A DNA stretch of 64,000 bases from Streptomyces sp. I6 (lineage in GTDB: Bacteria > Actinomycetota > Actinomycetes > Streptomycetales > Streptomycetaceae), in contig RHDP01000001.1 in the NCBI GenBank assembly GCA_003725745.1, forward strand, positions 1,643,501 to 1,707,500, written 5' to 3'. Both the position numbers and the translations under genes were made by a program. Below the pieces are notes generated by a model. It worked only from the letters and a program-made list of their open reading frames with translations. It did not search any database and had not been told where the DNA came from. Shown here piece by piece: positions 38,692-48,534 of this stretch. The number at the start of each line of letters is the position of its first letter. Position 1 is the first letter of the stretch.

Positions 38692-41600
38692 TCGACGACC
38701 TTCCAGGTGATCTCGATGGTCGCGTCGGGGTGGCGGGCGGCCAGTTCGGACAGTTCCGCCTGGAGGTCGGCCGCGGCGCGTGCAACGGTCGTACGGCGGC
38801 CACCGGCCTTCCGCGCGGTGCCGCTGCCCGAGGGTGTCGGTGTGGCGGGCTCCTGCAGGGTGTACGGGATGCGCGGGTCGCTGGTCGGTGTGTTCAGGGA
38901 CAGGTCGTCGGCCGTGGGCTGCGGCGCGACGGGCGCGGGCGGCGGAGTGGGGGCGGCCTGGCTGCGCTTCACCAGGGCGACGACCTCGCGCTGGGTGCGG
39001 GCCAGGGCGTCGCGCAGGTTCGCGGTGCGCTGGTCGTCGCGGGCCACGTTGCGCAGCGAGTCGAGCAGCGCCGCGCCTTCGGGGCCGAGTCCGGCGGCGA
39101 GTTCGAGGGTGCTCCACGGCGCGGAGGCGACGGCCTCGGCGACGCCGCGGGCCTGCTTGATGGAGGTGCCGTACCGGTCGGCGCTGGTCTCGCCCAGGTC
39201 GAAGGAGGCGAGGGCCTCCACGGTCTTCTTCGCCCCGGCCGCGCCCTTGCCCGCCTCCGCCGTGAGCGCGTCCAGCAGTTGCAGGGAGTGGCGGGCGAGG
39301 GCGAGCCGTCCGGTGTCGGCGGTCTGGTCGAGGCCGAGGAAGGAGGCGTGGGCTTCAAGCTGGTGGACCAGGTCGGCCGCGTGGTCCCGGTGGGCGCGGG
39401 CGGCCTCGATGAGCTGCCGTGCGAACTGGTTGACCATCCGGCCGCGCCGCAGGGCGGGGGCCTTCTGCCCGAAGATCGTCTCGAAGCGCTGCCGTGCGGT
39501 GTCCCAGTCAGGCTCGGGGGCAGCGGCTGGCTGCGCAGCGCGTCATGGTCCTTGATCGCGGACAGTTCGGGCGCGGGGTCGAGTACGGTGCCGCCGCGCA
39601 CCCACACCCGGTCGTCCATCTCGGCGAAGGATGCGACCACGAGCCGGGCGAGGAAGTCGGGCAGGCCGCGCGGGTCGGGCTTGTCCGTCCAGTCGGTCAG
39701 GGTGATCAGCGACAGGTCGCCGGTGACGCCCTGGGCGCTGGCGAGCTGCCGGAAGTGGTCGGCCCAGTAGCGGGACAGCTCGAAGTACGCCTCCTTCTGC
39801 TGCCCGAGGCGCAGGGGCCCGGCGATCCGCTGCATGAGCTTGCGATCGGCGGCGGGGACCTCCACCCGCCCGTCCCGCGCCTCGGCGGCGGCCCGCACAT
39901 GGGTGAACACCTTGCGGCTGTCGGCGGATTTGACGGCGATGCCGGTGCCGTCGGGGTCGAGGTCGGGGTGCGCCGGGTACTGGTGGGCGAGCAGCTTGCC
40001 CGCGATGTGCCGGATGCCGTCGTGCAGGCTCTGCCCGAAGGAGAGGGTGAGGTCGTCGACGTCGGGCAGCGGGACGAGGTGGTCGTCGAAGTCGGGCACG
40101 ACGTCGGCGGCCTGCTTCCGGGCGAGCCCGTACGCCTGCTTGAAGGCGCCCTTGACCTGCTTGAGCAGCGCCTCGCGCTGGGTTTCGAGGAGGCCCTTGG
40201 CTCGGCTGCGGTTGTCGGCGTTGAGGTGGCCGGCGTACTGGGTGTCGAAGCGGTGCTCGTCGGCGAGGGCCTTGTCGATGACGACGAGGCGCCGGAAGTC
40301 GGCGAAGCGCTGCGCGGACAGGTGGGCGGGCAGCCAGGCGACGATACGGGACCGCTCGCCCTGCTGGCGCTCGCGCAGGCGCCGGATGCGGTTGACGTCC
40401 TCGACGGGGCCCCATTCGCCCTCGTCGAAGGGGAGGTCTATCGCGATGCGCCAGCGGCCGTCCTCCTGCGGCATCAGGTCGTGGTCGGGCAGCTCGTCCT
40501 CGTCGGCGACGTTGCCGAACACGATCTCGGCGGTGCGGGCGGTGCCGCGCCACACGAAGCCGAGCTGGTCGCTCAACTGCCCGTGCTCGACGCCCAGTTC
40601 CCGGGACAGCAGGCGCCGGGCGAGGGCGACCCGGTTGCCGGGGTTGTCGTTGACCTGGGCGTTGGCGATGACGGAGTCCACGTCGACGCCGGACAGCTCC
40701 AGCCGCACACCGGGGTTGGCGTCGGTGCCGGTCTCCTTGATCTCGGGGAACCGGGCCGCCCACTCGGCGATCTTGTTCTTGATGATGCCGACCTCGGCGC
40801 CCGGGATGGGTGCGAGGACCGACCCGTGGTTGAGGGCGCCGAGCCGCCGGATGGTCAGCTCGGCCAGTGCGGGCACGCTGGGCGCGAGCGCCGACAGCAG
40901 CAGGGTGCACACGAGCCGGTTGTCACCGGCGAACATGCGGCAGCGGTTGGCGCGCTGCGGGTCGGTGACGGCCTCGGGCCGGTTGACGTACTGCTCGACG
41001 TCGTCCTCGGTGATGTCGTACGAGGTGAGGAGGTAGGGCCGCAGCTTGGTCTTGTAGAGCTTGTCGGCGGCCTCGAAGACGACCTTCAGGCTGTCGGTGA
41101 ACGGCTTGTCGCCGCCCTCCGCGATCACCGGGTAGAGATCGCCGACCGGGACGAGCTGCCCGAGCCGGATCTCGTCCCGGTGGTCGGCGAGCAGCTGGCC
41201 CATCAGCTTGAGACCGGTACGGGAGCGCTGCAGCGCGGACGAGATGTGGACGAGGGTGTCCATGAACGCCGGCGAGAACGGGTACGTCAGCCGGAACGAA
41301 TCCGCGTCCGCGCCGGTCGTGCCCTTCTCCGAGCCGAGGAGGGTGTCCCAGACCTGGGTGCCGACCCGCTTGGTCTGCTCGAAGGCCGCGTCGACGAGCC
41401 GTTCCGCCTCGGCGTCCTTCGGCTTGAGGAGACGGGCCTGGGCGATCTGCGGGAGGTTGCGGTCCTCCAGGGTGATCTTGTCGAACCGGCCGGAGGCGAG
41501 GTTCAGGGTGTCCTGGATGGAGGCTTCGGCCGCGCCGGACACCTCTTCGCCGACGAGTTCCCGCAGGTCGCGCTGGCGGGCGATGAACGACACGACGGGG

Positions 41601-42577
41601 ATGGCGCGGCGGGCGTCACCGCCCTCCACGAAGTTCGTGATCTTGCTGGCCTCGCGGGCGACGAACTTCTGCTCGTGGATGAGGGTCGCGAGCCAGAGGA
41701 TCAGCTCGTCCAGGAACAGGATCAGGCCGTCGTAGCCGAGCGACTTGGCGTGCTCGGCGATGACGGAAAGACCGGCGTCCAGGGAGACGAAGCCGTGCTC
41801 GTCCTCGGCCGCGTTCCTGGCGAAGCCGGGGAAGAGGTGGGTGACGGCGTCGCTGACCAGCTTGGCCCGCAGTTCGGCCGGGGTCGAGGGGTTGCGGAGG
41901 TTGAGCGGCGTGCCCCCCTCGTGGTCCTCCTCCGCGGCGAGCGCGGTGTCCAGGAGCTGCGGGGTCCAGGCGAAGCCCTCGCCCCACTCGTCCTCCTCGC
42001 CGTCGTCGGCCTCACTGCCGCCGCCCAGGCCGCGGATGAGCGACTCGTCGCCGATGTTCGCGCGCATGGCGAAGATGTCGGCGAAGAGGGAGTCGGTCCG
42101 GTACACCTGCGGGGTCGGGGCGTCCGGGTGCAGCTTCTTGACGTGCGTGACGTACCCGCCGAGCACCCGCTGTTCGAGGGCCTTCGCGCCGAGCATGTGG
42201 TACGGCACGAGCAGGAACCTCTTGCCGTCCGTGGTCAGCCACTCGTGCTTGGTCAGCACCGGATCGAACTCGGTACGGGCACGGGCCGCCGGGTCGCCGC
42301 TGAGCAGCGCGTACAGCACCGCCATGAAGTGCGACTTGCCGGAACCGAACGAGCCGTGCAGATAGGCCGCCTTGGAGCGGTGCCCGTCGAGTGAGGACTT
42401 GATCAGGGCCAGCGCCTCGTCGAAGTTCTCCCGCAGCCGCTCGGTGACGACGTAGTCCTTGAGCGCGTTCCGCGCGCCCTCGAGTGTCGTCGCCTCGGCG
42501 AGTGACAGCACGAAGTCCGAAGTGGAGATCTTCTTCTTGATGTCGATGACATCGCGGAGGAGGGGCGGCTGGGCCAT
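38688..42577 (-). CDS. pglY: BREX-2 ATPase PglY; frameshifted as sequenced
   Basis: This is a large P-loop protein (Walker A GSFGSGKS at residues 75-82, Walker [13 protein letters not shown]). It corresponds to the BrxC-like component of other BREX types. The main frame runs to about residue 1020, and the last 275 residues ([18 protein letters not shown] onward, ending IEITWKVVE) are in the next frame. They meet at the five-G run 39516-39520; one added base gives Q-P-L-P-P-E-P-D-W-D-T and 1296 residues. The ATG at 42577 is clear. pglY and pglZ form one operon with overlapping stop and start. Confidence 0.92.
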
Positions 42578-42786
42578 TGCGGGTCTCGCTCTCCCTGACG
42601 GTGGTCGGTGCTGCTGCTCGTACTCGGACGCGCGGGATCGGCCGCCGGGGCCCGAGGCCGGTCCGACTCGTCCTGAACGTCACCCGTACGGCCTGCGCAC
42701 AGCACCCTACATCCGTACTCCCCGCGACCACCTGCCGTATACCCTCGCGCACCGTCCGTGCGACCGGCCCCGTCCTGTCGCAAGCA

Positions 42787-44922
42787 CTACGGCCGCCATC
42801 GCCCTGCCCGGTAGGCGTCCAGCAGGTGCCGGCTTGCGACCGTGAAGGGGTGCTCGGGACCCAGGCCGCGTTCCCGCCGCTCGACGACATCGGTCATCAC
42901 AGCGATCCCCTCCTCCAGGTGCCCGAGCGCGGCCCGGGTCCGGGAGAGGAGTTGCCGGGCGGCGAGCACGACGGGGTACTCGGGCCCGAAGCGCCGCACA
43001 TACGCTTCGGCGACCTGCCGGATCCCACGGTCCGCCTCCTCGAAGCGGCCCAGGAGGTACAGCGCCCACGCGTGGTTGTGCCGGGCGCCCAGGGTCACGG
43101 TGTGGTCGGCACCGAGGAACCGCTCGCACTCGGACGGCAGCGCCAGCAGCGCGCCGCCTTCCTCCGTGACCACGTCGGCGGCGGGAAGCATCTCCAGCAG
43201 CCCGGCGCGGGCCCGCAGGGTCAGCGGGTGCGCGGGGCCGAGCGCGGAGCGCCGACGTACGACGGTGTCACGGAGCAGCGCGACGGATTCCTCGCGTCTC
43301 CCCAGGTTCGCCAGCACCAGTTGGAGCCCGTAGCCGCTGTCCGCGGTGTCGGGGTCGTCGGCGCCGAACAGACGCTCCTGGATGTCCCGGACCGCGCGGA
43401 GTGCCGCTTCGGCCTCGGCGTACCTGCCCAGCCGGAACAGTGCCCGCCCGGCCCTGGAGCGGGCGGCGAGGACCATGCGGTGGTCCGCGCCGAGGAGCCG
43501 CTGCCCGAGGTCCGCCGCGATGCGGGCGGTCTCCCAGGCGGAGAGGTAGTCACCGGTCCGGTGCAGGGCGACCGCCAGCCGCGTCGCGACGGCCAGTGCC
43601 TCGGCGGCGGACGACCCGCCGATGTGCCGCAGCACGGCGAGCGCGTGAGGGACCAGCAGGCGCAGCCGCGGATCGTGCGGCCCCGCGTCGGGTGCGACGG
43701 GCACGGCCGCGTCGAGCAGCCGGACGGCTGTCGTGTCGAGGGCGGGCACCAGATCCGCGGCGGTGGCCGCCGAGACGCTGTCGAGAAGGATGCCGTGGCT
43801 CTGCACGCAGCGCGTGCCTGCGGCGTCTACCAGCTCGGACAGCGACTGGTCGAGGAGAGCCCTCAGGGCCGTCTCGGTGCGGGCGCGGGGTAGCACGGTC
43901 CCCATGCCCGCGTGGTTGAGCAGGGTCAGCGGCAACGGCTCGGCGGCGAACCGGGCCAGCAGCCTGAGCAGGGCCGCCGCTTCGGGCAGCCCGCGCGCCT
44001 CGAAGGCGTCGAGGGTGAGCTGCCAGGTCAGGCCGACCAGATGGCGGGGATCAGCTTGGGACAGCGCGTCGGCTCCCCGGTCGATCAGCCGGACCCCTTC
44101 GTCTCCGTCGAGCTGGTCCCCGTAGGCGTCCATCGTCCAGGGGTCGATGACCTGGTGGGAGAGGAAACCGCCCGCCAGCGTGAGGGCGAGGGGCAGCCGC
44201 CCGAGCCGGTCCGCGACCCGTGCCGCCTGTTCCGGAGTCCCGCTGTGCGGTGCGAGATCGCGCAGGACGAGCGCGGCGTCCTCACGGGGCAGGACGCCGA
44301 TGTGCTGCAACTCGGCGCCGGGCCACCACCGGGCCGCAGCGCGCCGTGTGGTCACCAGGACGGTGCCGCGCGGGCTGGTGCGCAGCCAGTTGCCGTCCCG
44401 CAGGATCTCCGGTTCGTCGGTGTTGTCGAGGACCAGCAGCCATGGTTCGGCGGAACGGTCGAGGTATCTCCAGACGAGATCGGCGGCAGGTCTGAGGCCG
44501 TTGCGCGCGGCGAGCAGTTCGCCGTCGGCCGCCCCTCGGTCTGCGGCGACGGCGAGCATGCCGGCGCGCAGGCTCGCGCGGTCGGCTGCGTTGACCCACA
44601 GGCCCACCCGGCCCTGGTCCCCGGTGACCTCCTCGAACAGTGCGCAGGCGACCGCCGTCTTGCCCGAGCCGCCCATGCCGTACAGCACATAGACCCGGCC
44701 GCCGCGCTCCGCCGCGACGCTCTGCCGCAGGCGTTCCATCACCTCGCCGCGGTCGCGCAGCGCGACGGGGCACCGGCCGACCGCCGGGCGTCGCACCGAG
44801 TCCGGTCCGCCGTGCTCCACACCCTCACTGCGGTAGTGGTGGTGCTCGGTGATGTGCTGGTCGCCCCGCGACTGGTAGACGCGCCCGTGGTCCTCGGCGT
44901 GGCCGTCCGTGCCGCCCGTCAT
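42787..44922 (-). CDS. NLR-like NB-ARC/TPR protein with N-terminal amyloid-like motif
   Basis: This is a 711-residue STAND ATPase. Residues 13-27 (GRVYQSRGDQHITEH) are a short motif also found at the end of the upstream partner. The NB-ARC part has the P-loop GMGGSGKT at 82-89, Walker B LLVLDN at 162-167, a TVLVTTRR sensor and GRLPLALTLAGG at 241-252. From about 430 to 700 there are repeated helical TPR units (SAWETARIAADLGQRLLGAD, RFGPEYPVVLAARQLLSRTR). This is the layout of bacterial NLRs that sense phage or stress and trigger a partner through prion-like motif templating. The ATG overlaps the partner stop (ATGA). Confidence 0.88.
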   Translation of the reverse strand: MTGGTDGHAEDHGRVYQSRGDQHITEHHHYRSEGVEHGGPDSVRRPAVGRCPVALRDRGEVMERLRQSVAAERGGRVYVLYGMGGSGKTAVACALFEEVTGDQGRVGLWVNAADRASLRAGMLAVAADRGAADGELLAARNGLRPAADLVWRYLDRSAEPWLLVLDNTDEPEILRDGNWLRTSPRGTVLVTTRRAAARWWPGAELQHIGVLPREDAALVLRDLAPHSGTPEQAARVADRLGRLPLALTLAGGFLSHQVIDPWTMDAYGDQLDGDEGVRLIDRGADALSQADPRHLVGLTWQLTLDAFEARGLPEAAALLRLLARFAAEPLPLTLLNHAGMGTVLPRARTETALRALLDQSLSELVDAAGTRCVQSHGILLDSVSAATAADLVPALDTTAVRLLDAAVPVAPDAGPHDPRLRLLVPHALAVLRHIGGSSAAEALAVATRLAVALHRTGDYLSAWETARIAADLGQRLLGADHRMVLAARSRAGRALFRLGRYAEAEAALRAVRDIQERLFGADDPDTADSGYGLQLVLANLGRREESVALLRDTVVRRRSALGPAHPLTLRARAGLLEMLPAADVVTEEGGALLALPSECERFLGADHTVTLGARHNHAWALYLLGRFEEADRGIRQVAEAYVRRFGPEYPVVLAARQLLSRTRAALGHLEEGIAVMTDVVERRERGLGPEHPFTVASRHLLDAYRAGRWRP

Positions 44923-45329
44923 CGCTCGGTGATGTGCTGGTCACGTCCCGCCTGGTAGACCCTGCCCTGGCCGGACGCGGTGGCGTGCTGGGTGATCTGC
45001 CGGGCGGCCGAGCCGTCGGGGTCGAGTCGGTCCAGGAGCGCGCGCAGTTCCTCGACGGCGGCGGGCCGGGCGACGAGCAGCCGCCGGACCGAGCCCTGCC
45101 ATTGGAGGCGCAGCTCGTCCAGGGTTTCCCGGTCGTCCGTCGCGATGGCGGCCAGGACGTCCTCGCGTCCGGCCTCCAACTCGGCGGCGACGGTGTCGGC
45201 GCGTTCGGGTTGCGTCCGGCGCCAGAGCCGTGTGATCCCGTCACGCATGTGCTGCCAGGCGTCGGTCGCCATCAACGCGACCAGGGTGGTCCCCGCGCTC
45301 TGTGCGAGCAAGGCCACTTCCGCGTCCAC
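44919..45329 (-). CDS. Small helical protein with C-terminal NLR-shared motif (Bell/HeLo-like effector candidate)
   Basis: This is a 136-residue protein from the GTG at 45329, which has GGAGGGG just upstream; a GTG at 45347 would add 6 residues. The N-terminus is a hydrophobic, glycine-containing helix (EVALLAQSAGTTLVALMATD) followed by amphipathic helices with a basic-acidic pattern. The last 15 residues, GRVYQAGRDQHITER, almost repeat residues 13-27 of the NLR encoded directly downstream. Known Streptomyces NLR pairs use such motifs to recruit a membrane-active Bell-type executor, so a pore-forming cell-death role is inferred. No enzyme motif is visible. Confidence 0.75.
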   Translation of the reverse strand: MDAEVALLAQSAGTTLVALMATDAWQHMRDGITRLWRRTQPERADTVAAELEAGREDVLAAIATDDRETLDELRLQWQGSVRRLLVARPAAVEELRALLDRLDPDGSAARQITQHATASGQGRVYQAGRDQHITER

Positions 45330-45551
45330 AGCCGCCCCTCCGTTCACCCGATTCTCCGACAGCGGAACTGAAAGGTGTCACTCGTCAGACGGTGACATGA
45401 TCGTCATTGCGGTCGATATCATTCCCGCCCTGAGCGCCATGGAACAAGGAGGAATCAGTCCTCGACAACACCCCTGGGGGCAGGTCATGACACCTGGCCA
45501 GGTCGTCGCGCTGCAGGCTACAGTGACGCATCCCGACCGATCGAGGGGGCG
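45330..45551. promoter_or_regulatory. Divergent promoter region of the NLR pair and the DUF6879 pair
   Basis: This 222-base gap lies between two divergent starts. It is more AT-rich than its surroundings (for example TGACATGATCGTCATTGC and GTCGATATCATT near 45400-45425). ATGATCGTCAT around 45405 is a partly symmetrical element. No specific regulator site could be named. Confidence 0.4.
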
Positions 45552-45827
45552 ATGGGGATGTCCAGGCCATGGGAAGCGGATCCGGCCACGCGTTTCAAGC
45601 GACGGCTGGGAAAATCACCCCGGGAACTCGGAAACACCACCGGAACTCCCGACTGCCCTGACATCTGGGAACTCGCCAACGGCGACATCGCCGTCATCGG
45701 CCGGGACCTCACGCAGTCACTCGGCAAGAACCTGCCCGACGGGGTCTCGATCGGATCGGACGAACGACTGGTGGTCATCCCGAGGAACATGCTCATCGCG
45801 GCGAAGCCGGACATCCCCGGTGTTTGA
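45552..45827 (+). CDS. Small protein preceding DUF6879 gene
   Basis: This is a 91-residue soluble protein starting MGMSRPWEADPATRFKRR, with a GAGGGGG site directly upstream. The middle, CPDIWELANGDIAVIGRDLT, is typical of a short Streptomyces family found immediately upstream of DUF6879 genes. Its stop overlaps the GTG of the next gene by 8 bases, so the two are translated together. Its function is unknown; such pairs often accompany XRE/DUF397 regulators. Confidence 0.7.
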   Translation: MGMSRPWEADPATRFKRRLGKSPRELGNTTGTPDCPDIWELANGDIAVIGRDLTQSLGKNLPDGVSIGSDERLVVIPRNMLIAAKPDIPGV

Positions 45828-46461
45828 CTCCTTCCCCGGCGGCGCCTCCGAACGCCTGGACCGCCCCACGTACCACGCCGACCTCGGCCGGATCTACTCC
45901 GGCGCCGGGATCGGCTTCCTCAACAAGCTGGAGCGCGGCCAGCACTTCCAGGAGCGTGGCTTCCCGAGTTGGGAGGCCTTCGCCGCCGGCGACTGGGAGA
46001 GAGCGCTGACACTGGCCGACGAGAGGCGTGAGGACTACGCGCAGGAGCTGCACAAGGCGTCGCGATCGGGCGTCGGGCACCGTCGGCTCCGCGTCGTGGA
46101 ATTCCCGGTCACGCCGTATGTGCAATGGGAATTGCACGTCCTGAGGGTACGTGTGGACGTGGGCGATGACATCAAGGTGCTCGATGCCCGCGATATCGCG
46201 GGCATCGAGCGGATTCGGCCCGTTCCGGAGGTCGTCGTTCTCGGTGATGCGGTGATGTACGAGGTCGTGTACGACGATGAGGGAAACGCGGACGGAGCGA
46301 ATCGCTACACCGATCGGTCACTGATCCGGGAAACGAACGCCGGATTCGACGCGCTGTACGAGCGCGGCGAGGAATTCCACGCATTCTTCGACCGGGAGAT
46401 CGCCCCTTTGGAACCGCCGCAGGTGACCGGGGTGTCGGGGAGGTCTCGCGGCTCGCGGTGA
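45820..46461 (+). CDS. DUF6879 family protein
   Basis: This is a 213-residue soluble protein from the GTG at 45820, inside the last codons of the upstream gene. Family-like blocks include GFLNKLERGQHFQE, WEAFAAGDWERALTL, RLRVVEFPVTPYVQWELHVL and AVMYEVVYDDEGN. DUF6879 proteins accompany small regulators in Streptomyces and related genera, but no activity is known. GC content is lower than in neighbours near the 3' end, as is common for accessory genes. Confidence 0.8.
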   Translation: MFDSFPGGASERLDRPTYHADLGRIYSGAGIGFLNKLERGQHFQERGFPSWEAFAAGDWERALTLADERREDYAQELHKASRSGVGHRRLRVVEFPVTPYVQWELHVLRVRVDVGDDIKVLDARDIAGIERIRPVPEVVVLGDAVMYEVVYDDEGNADGANRYTDRSLIRETNAGFDALYERGEEFHAFFDREIAPLEPPQVTGVSGRSRGSR

Positions 46462-46601
46462 CCAACGGGGCGGGAAGGCGGGCGAGTCCTCCCGCCGGGA
46501 GATCACCGCGCCCGGCGGTGACGAGACGCCTCGCCGTCTCGGGCCGCCACTTCGGCCCTCAGTCGGCCACGCGGGATGCCTCGGCCGCCGACAGGACGTC
46601 T

Positions 46602-46762
46602 CAGCGCGGCGAGCGCGTGCGGGACCAGCAGGCGCAGCCGCGGATCGTGCGGCCCCGCGTCGGGTGCGACGGGCACGGCCGCGTCGAGCAGCCGGACGGA
46701 TGTCGTGTCGAGGGCGGGCACCAGATCCGCGGCGGTGGCCGCCGAGACGCTGTCGAGAAGGA
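46602..46762 (-). pseudogene. 161-bp duplicated fragment of the NLR gene
   Basis: This segment matches 43630-43790 of the NLR gene over 161 bases with three mismatches and no gaps. It encodes VPALDTTSVRLLDAAVPV, against VPALDTTAVRLLDAAVPV in the intact gene. It has the same orientation but no start, P-loop or TPR part, so it is a remnant. It could be the scar of a second NLR-effector pair that was deleted, or an internal duplication. Confidence 0.8.
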
Positions 46763-46778
46763 AGGCCGAGCGGGTCCG

Positions 46779-47435
46779 TCACGGAGCGACCGCGCGTACC
46801 AGGAGCGTCCCAATATGCCCAGAGTGAGGCGCGTCGAGGACCCGCGCTTCGGCCGTGGCGAACCCGGCTCGGGTGAGCAGTCGCTCCCAGACGGCCGGGC
46901 GGTAGCTGTAGCGGTAGGTGAACATCGCCTTCCCGGCGAAGCCTCCCTTGTACATGCCCTGCGGCCCGTACGCGCCGGGGATGGCCGGCGGCTGCGAGAA
47001 CGCGAAGACGCCGCCGGGCCTGAGCCGCCGGCGGACAAGGGGAAACAGGCGGCTCGGGTCGGTGAACCAGGCGGCACCGAAGACCGAGTAGACCGCGTCG
47101 TACACCTCCTTGTGCTCGCTCAGGTACTCCAGCACCTCGGAGCACACGAACTCCGCGCCGGTGCCGCCCCATTTCGCGGTGGTCTTCTCGACCATGACGG
47201 GAGACAGGTCGACACCCCGGGCATCGATGCCTCGCCCGGCGAGGTAGGCGAGAGCACGGCCGGTGCCACAGCCGATCTCCAGCACCGAGCGCGGGTTGCC
47301 CAGTAGCTCCGGGCCGGGTCCGTGTCCTGCGTACTGGGTCCAGCAGAAGCCCGGCTCCGCGTCGTCCTTGAAGGCGGAAGCGGCGAAGGCGTCCCACAGC
47401 TCCGTCTCGGCTGCGATGTCGTGTTGTGCGGGCAA
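46779..47435 (-). CDS. Class I SAM-dependent methyltransferase
   Basis: This is a 218-residue Rossmann-fold methyltransferase. Motif I is SVLEIGCGTGRALAYLA, followed by GVDLSPVMVEK, CSEVLEYL and RLRPGGVFAFSQPP. The start is placed at a TTG (47435) behind AGAGGAATC, because the frame upstream is the antisense of a decayed gene. The substrate is unknown. It sits among defence and regulator genes in the island but lacks the N-P-P-Y motif of DNA methylases, so a small-molecule substrate is more likely. Confidence 0.82.
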   Translation of the reverse strand: MPAQHDIAAETELWDAFAASAFKDDAEPGFCWTQYAGHGPGPELLGNPRSVLEIGCGTGRALAYLAGRGIDARGVDLSPVMVEKTTAKWGGTGAEFVCSEVLEYLSEHKEVYDAVYSVFGAAWFTDPSRLFPLVRRRLRPGGVFAFSQPPAIPGAYGPQGMYKGGFAGKAMFTYRYSYRPAVWERLLTRAGFATAEARVLDAPHSGHIGTLLVRAVAP

Positions 47436-47461
47436 GGCGATTCCTCTTCGCAGGGGCCGGC

Positions 47462-47611
47462 CCCTGTCCTCCGGGGGCCGAGGAGTTGTGGATCGATGAC
47501 GCGGCAAGCGTCGACACCTACGCGCGGACCTGGAGAACGCTCCGCGAGTCCGCCGTGTACGGCACGGACGCGCGCAACCTCATCAGCGCGGCACGACGGA
47601 CGTTGCGCTGA
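47462..47611 (+). pseudogene. Remnant of an XRE/DUF5753-type regulator C-terminus
   Basis: About 45 codons read EELWIDDAASVDTYARTW then RTLRESAVYGTDARNLISAA and stop at 47611. This resembles the last 45 residues of DUF5753 regulators, in which a Y/D-A-x-x-V-x-x-Y segment precedes a terminal helix. No helix-turn-helix or start precedes it, so the rest of the gene is missing. Confidence 0.55.
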
Positions 47612-47685
47612 CCGCTCGGGCCGGGGAAACACGCTTCGACGGAAGCGTGCGCGGGGACTGCCCTCCGCTTCTCATCCTGGGCGGC

Positions 47686-48534
47686 CTACGAGGGCTGAGG
47701 GCGGTCCGCCGTGGCGGCGGTCCCGTCGGAGGCGGAGCCCTCGGCGGGTTTCGGGACGAAGGTCTCGCGGACCTCCCCACCCTCCACGACCACGACGCGG
47801 TGCGCCGGCTTCGCCAGGACCGACTCGGAGAGGTGCTTCTTCAGCCGCCTGGCCATGGGCCGGTAGGTCGTGTAGGTGAGCGTGCCGGACACAGCGGCCC
47901 CGAGGACCGGGATGGCCTTCGAGACGCTTTTGGCGAAGGTCTGCTTCGTCATCTGCACACCGATGTAGGCCGCGACCTTCTTCACCACGGGGTAGACGAC
48001 ACCCTGGGTGAGCGCCCTCTGCGGCAGCTTCTTGGCGACCTGCTCCGCCATCATCCCCGCGACCTTCCCCACGGCGGCGTTCGCCGACTGGGTACCGAAC
48101 ATCACGCCGAAGAACAGCGTGAGCATCCCCATGGTCGCGTCGTCGACGTCATCGCCGTCGTCGGAGAACAGGTCGGGCCAGCTGTAGAGGTAGGCGAGCT
48201 TCTGCGAGATGCGCAGCATGTGGCCGAAGTACTGGGCCAGGTCGGCCGGCACGGTGGCGGGGAGGGCGAACAGGCCCGGAAGCCCGGCAGCGGCCGAGAG
48301 AGCGCTGACCTTGGCCGTCTCGTAGCGGATGGAATCGTCGGCCGCCCGGTCCAGGACGTCGGCGGCGATACCCGCCGCCGCCGGGCTCTCCTCGACCGCC
48401 CTGCGGATCTCCTCCTCGGAGCAGTAGCGCGCCAGCGCCTTGCGGAGGTACGCCTCCCGTTGGATCCGCACGCCCGGAAGCCTGGCCGAACCCACCAGCA
48501 CCACGGAGAAGCGCGACTCGGGGTTCTCGCTCAT
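47686..48534 (-). CDS. EcsC-like hypothetical protein
   Basis: This is a 282-residue helical protein with several weakly hydrophobic segments. The part LPGLFALPATVPADLAQYFG then HMLRISQKLAYLYSWPDL, and the later KAIPVLGAAVSGTLTYTTY then RPMARRLKKHL, resemble EcsC family proteins. The acidic insert LFSDDGDDVDDATMGM is unusual. The start is set at an ATG (48534); a GTG at 48549 is possible. Its function is unknown. It lies on its own within the accessory stretch between the NLR and regulator cassettes. Confidence 0.65.
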   Translation of the reverse strand: MSENPESRFSVVLVGSARLPGVRIQREAYLRKALARYCSEEEIRRAVEESPAAAGIAADVLDRAADDSIRYETAKVSALSAAAGLPGLFALPATVPADLAQYFGHMLRISQKLAYLYSWPDLFSDDGDDVDDATMGMLTLFFGVMFGTQSANAAVGKVAGMMAEQVAKKLPQRALTQGVVYPVVKKVAAYIGVQMTKQTFAKSVSKAIPVLGAAVSGTLTYTTYRPMARRLKKHLSESVLAKPAHRVVVVEGGEVRETFVPKPAEGSASDGTAATADRPQPS

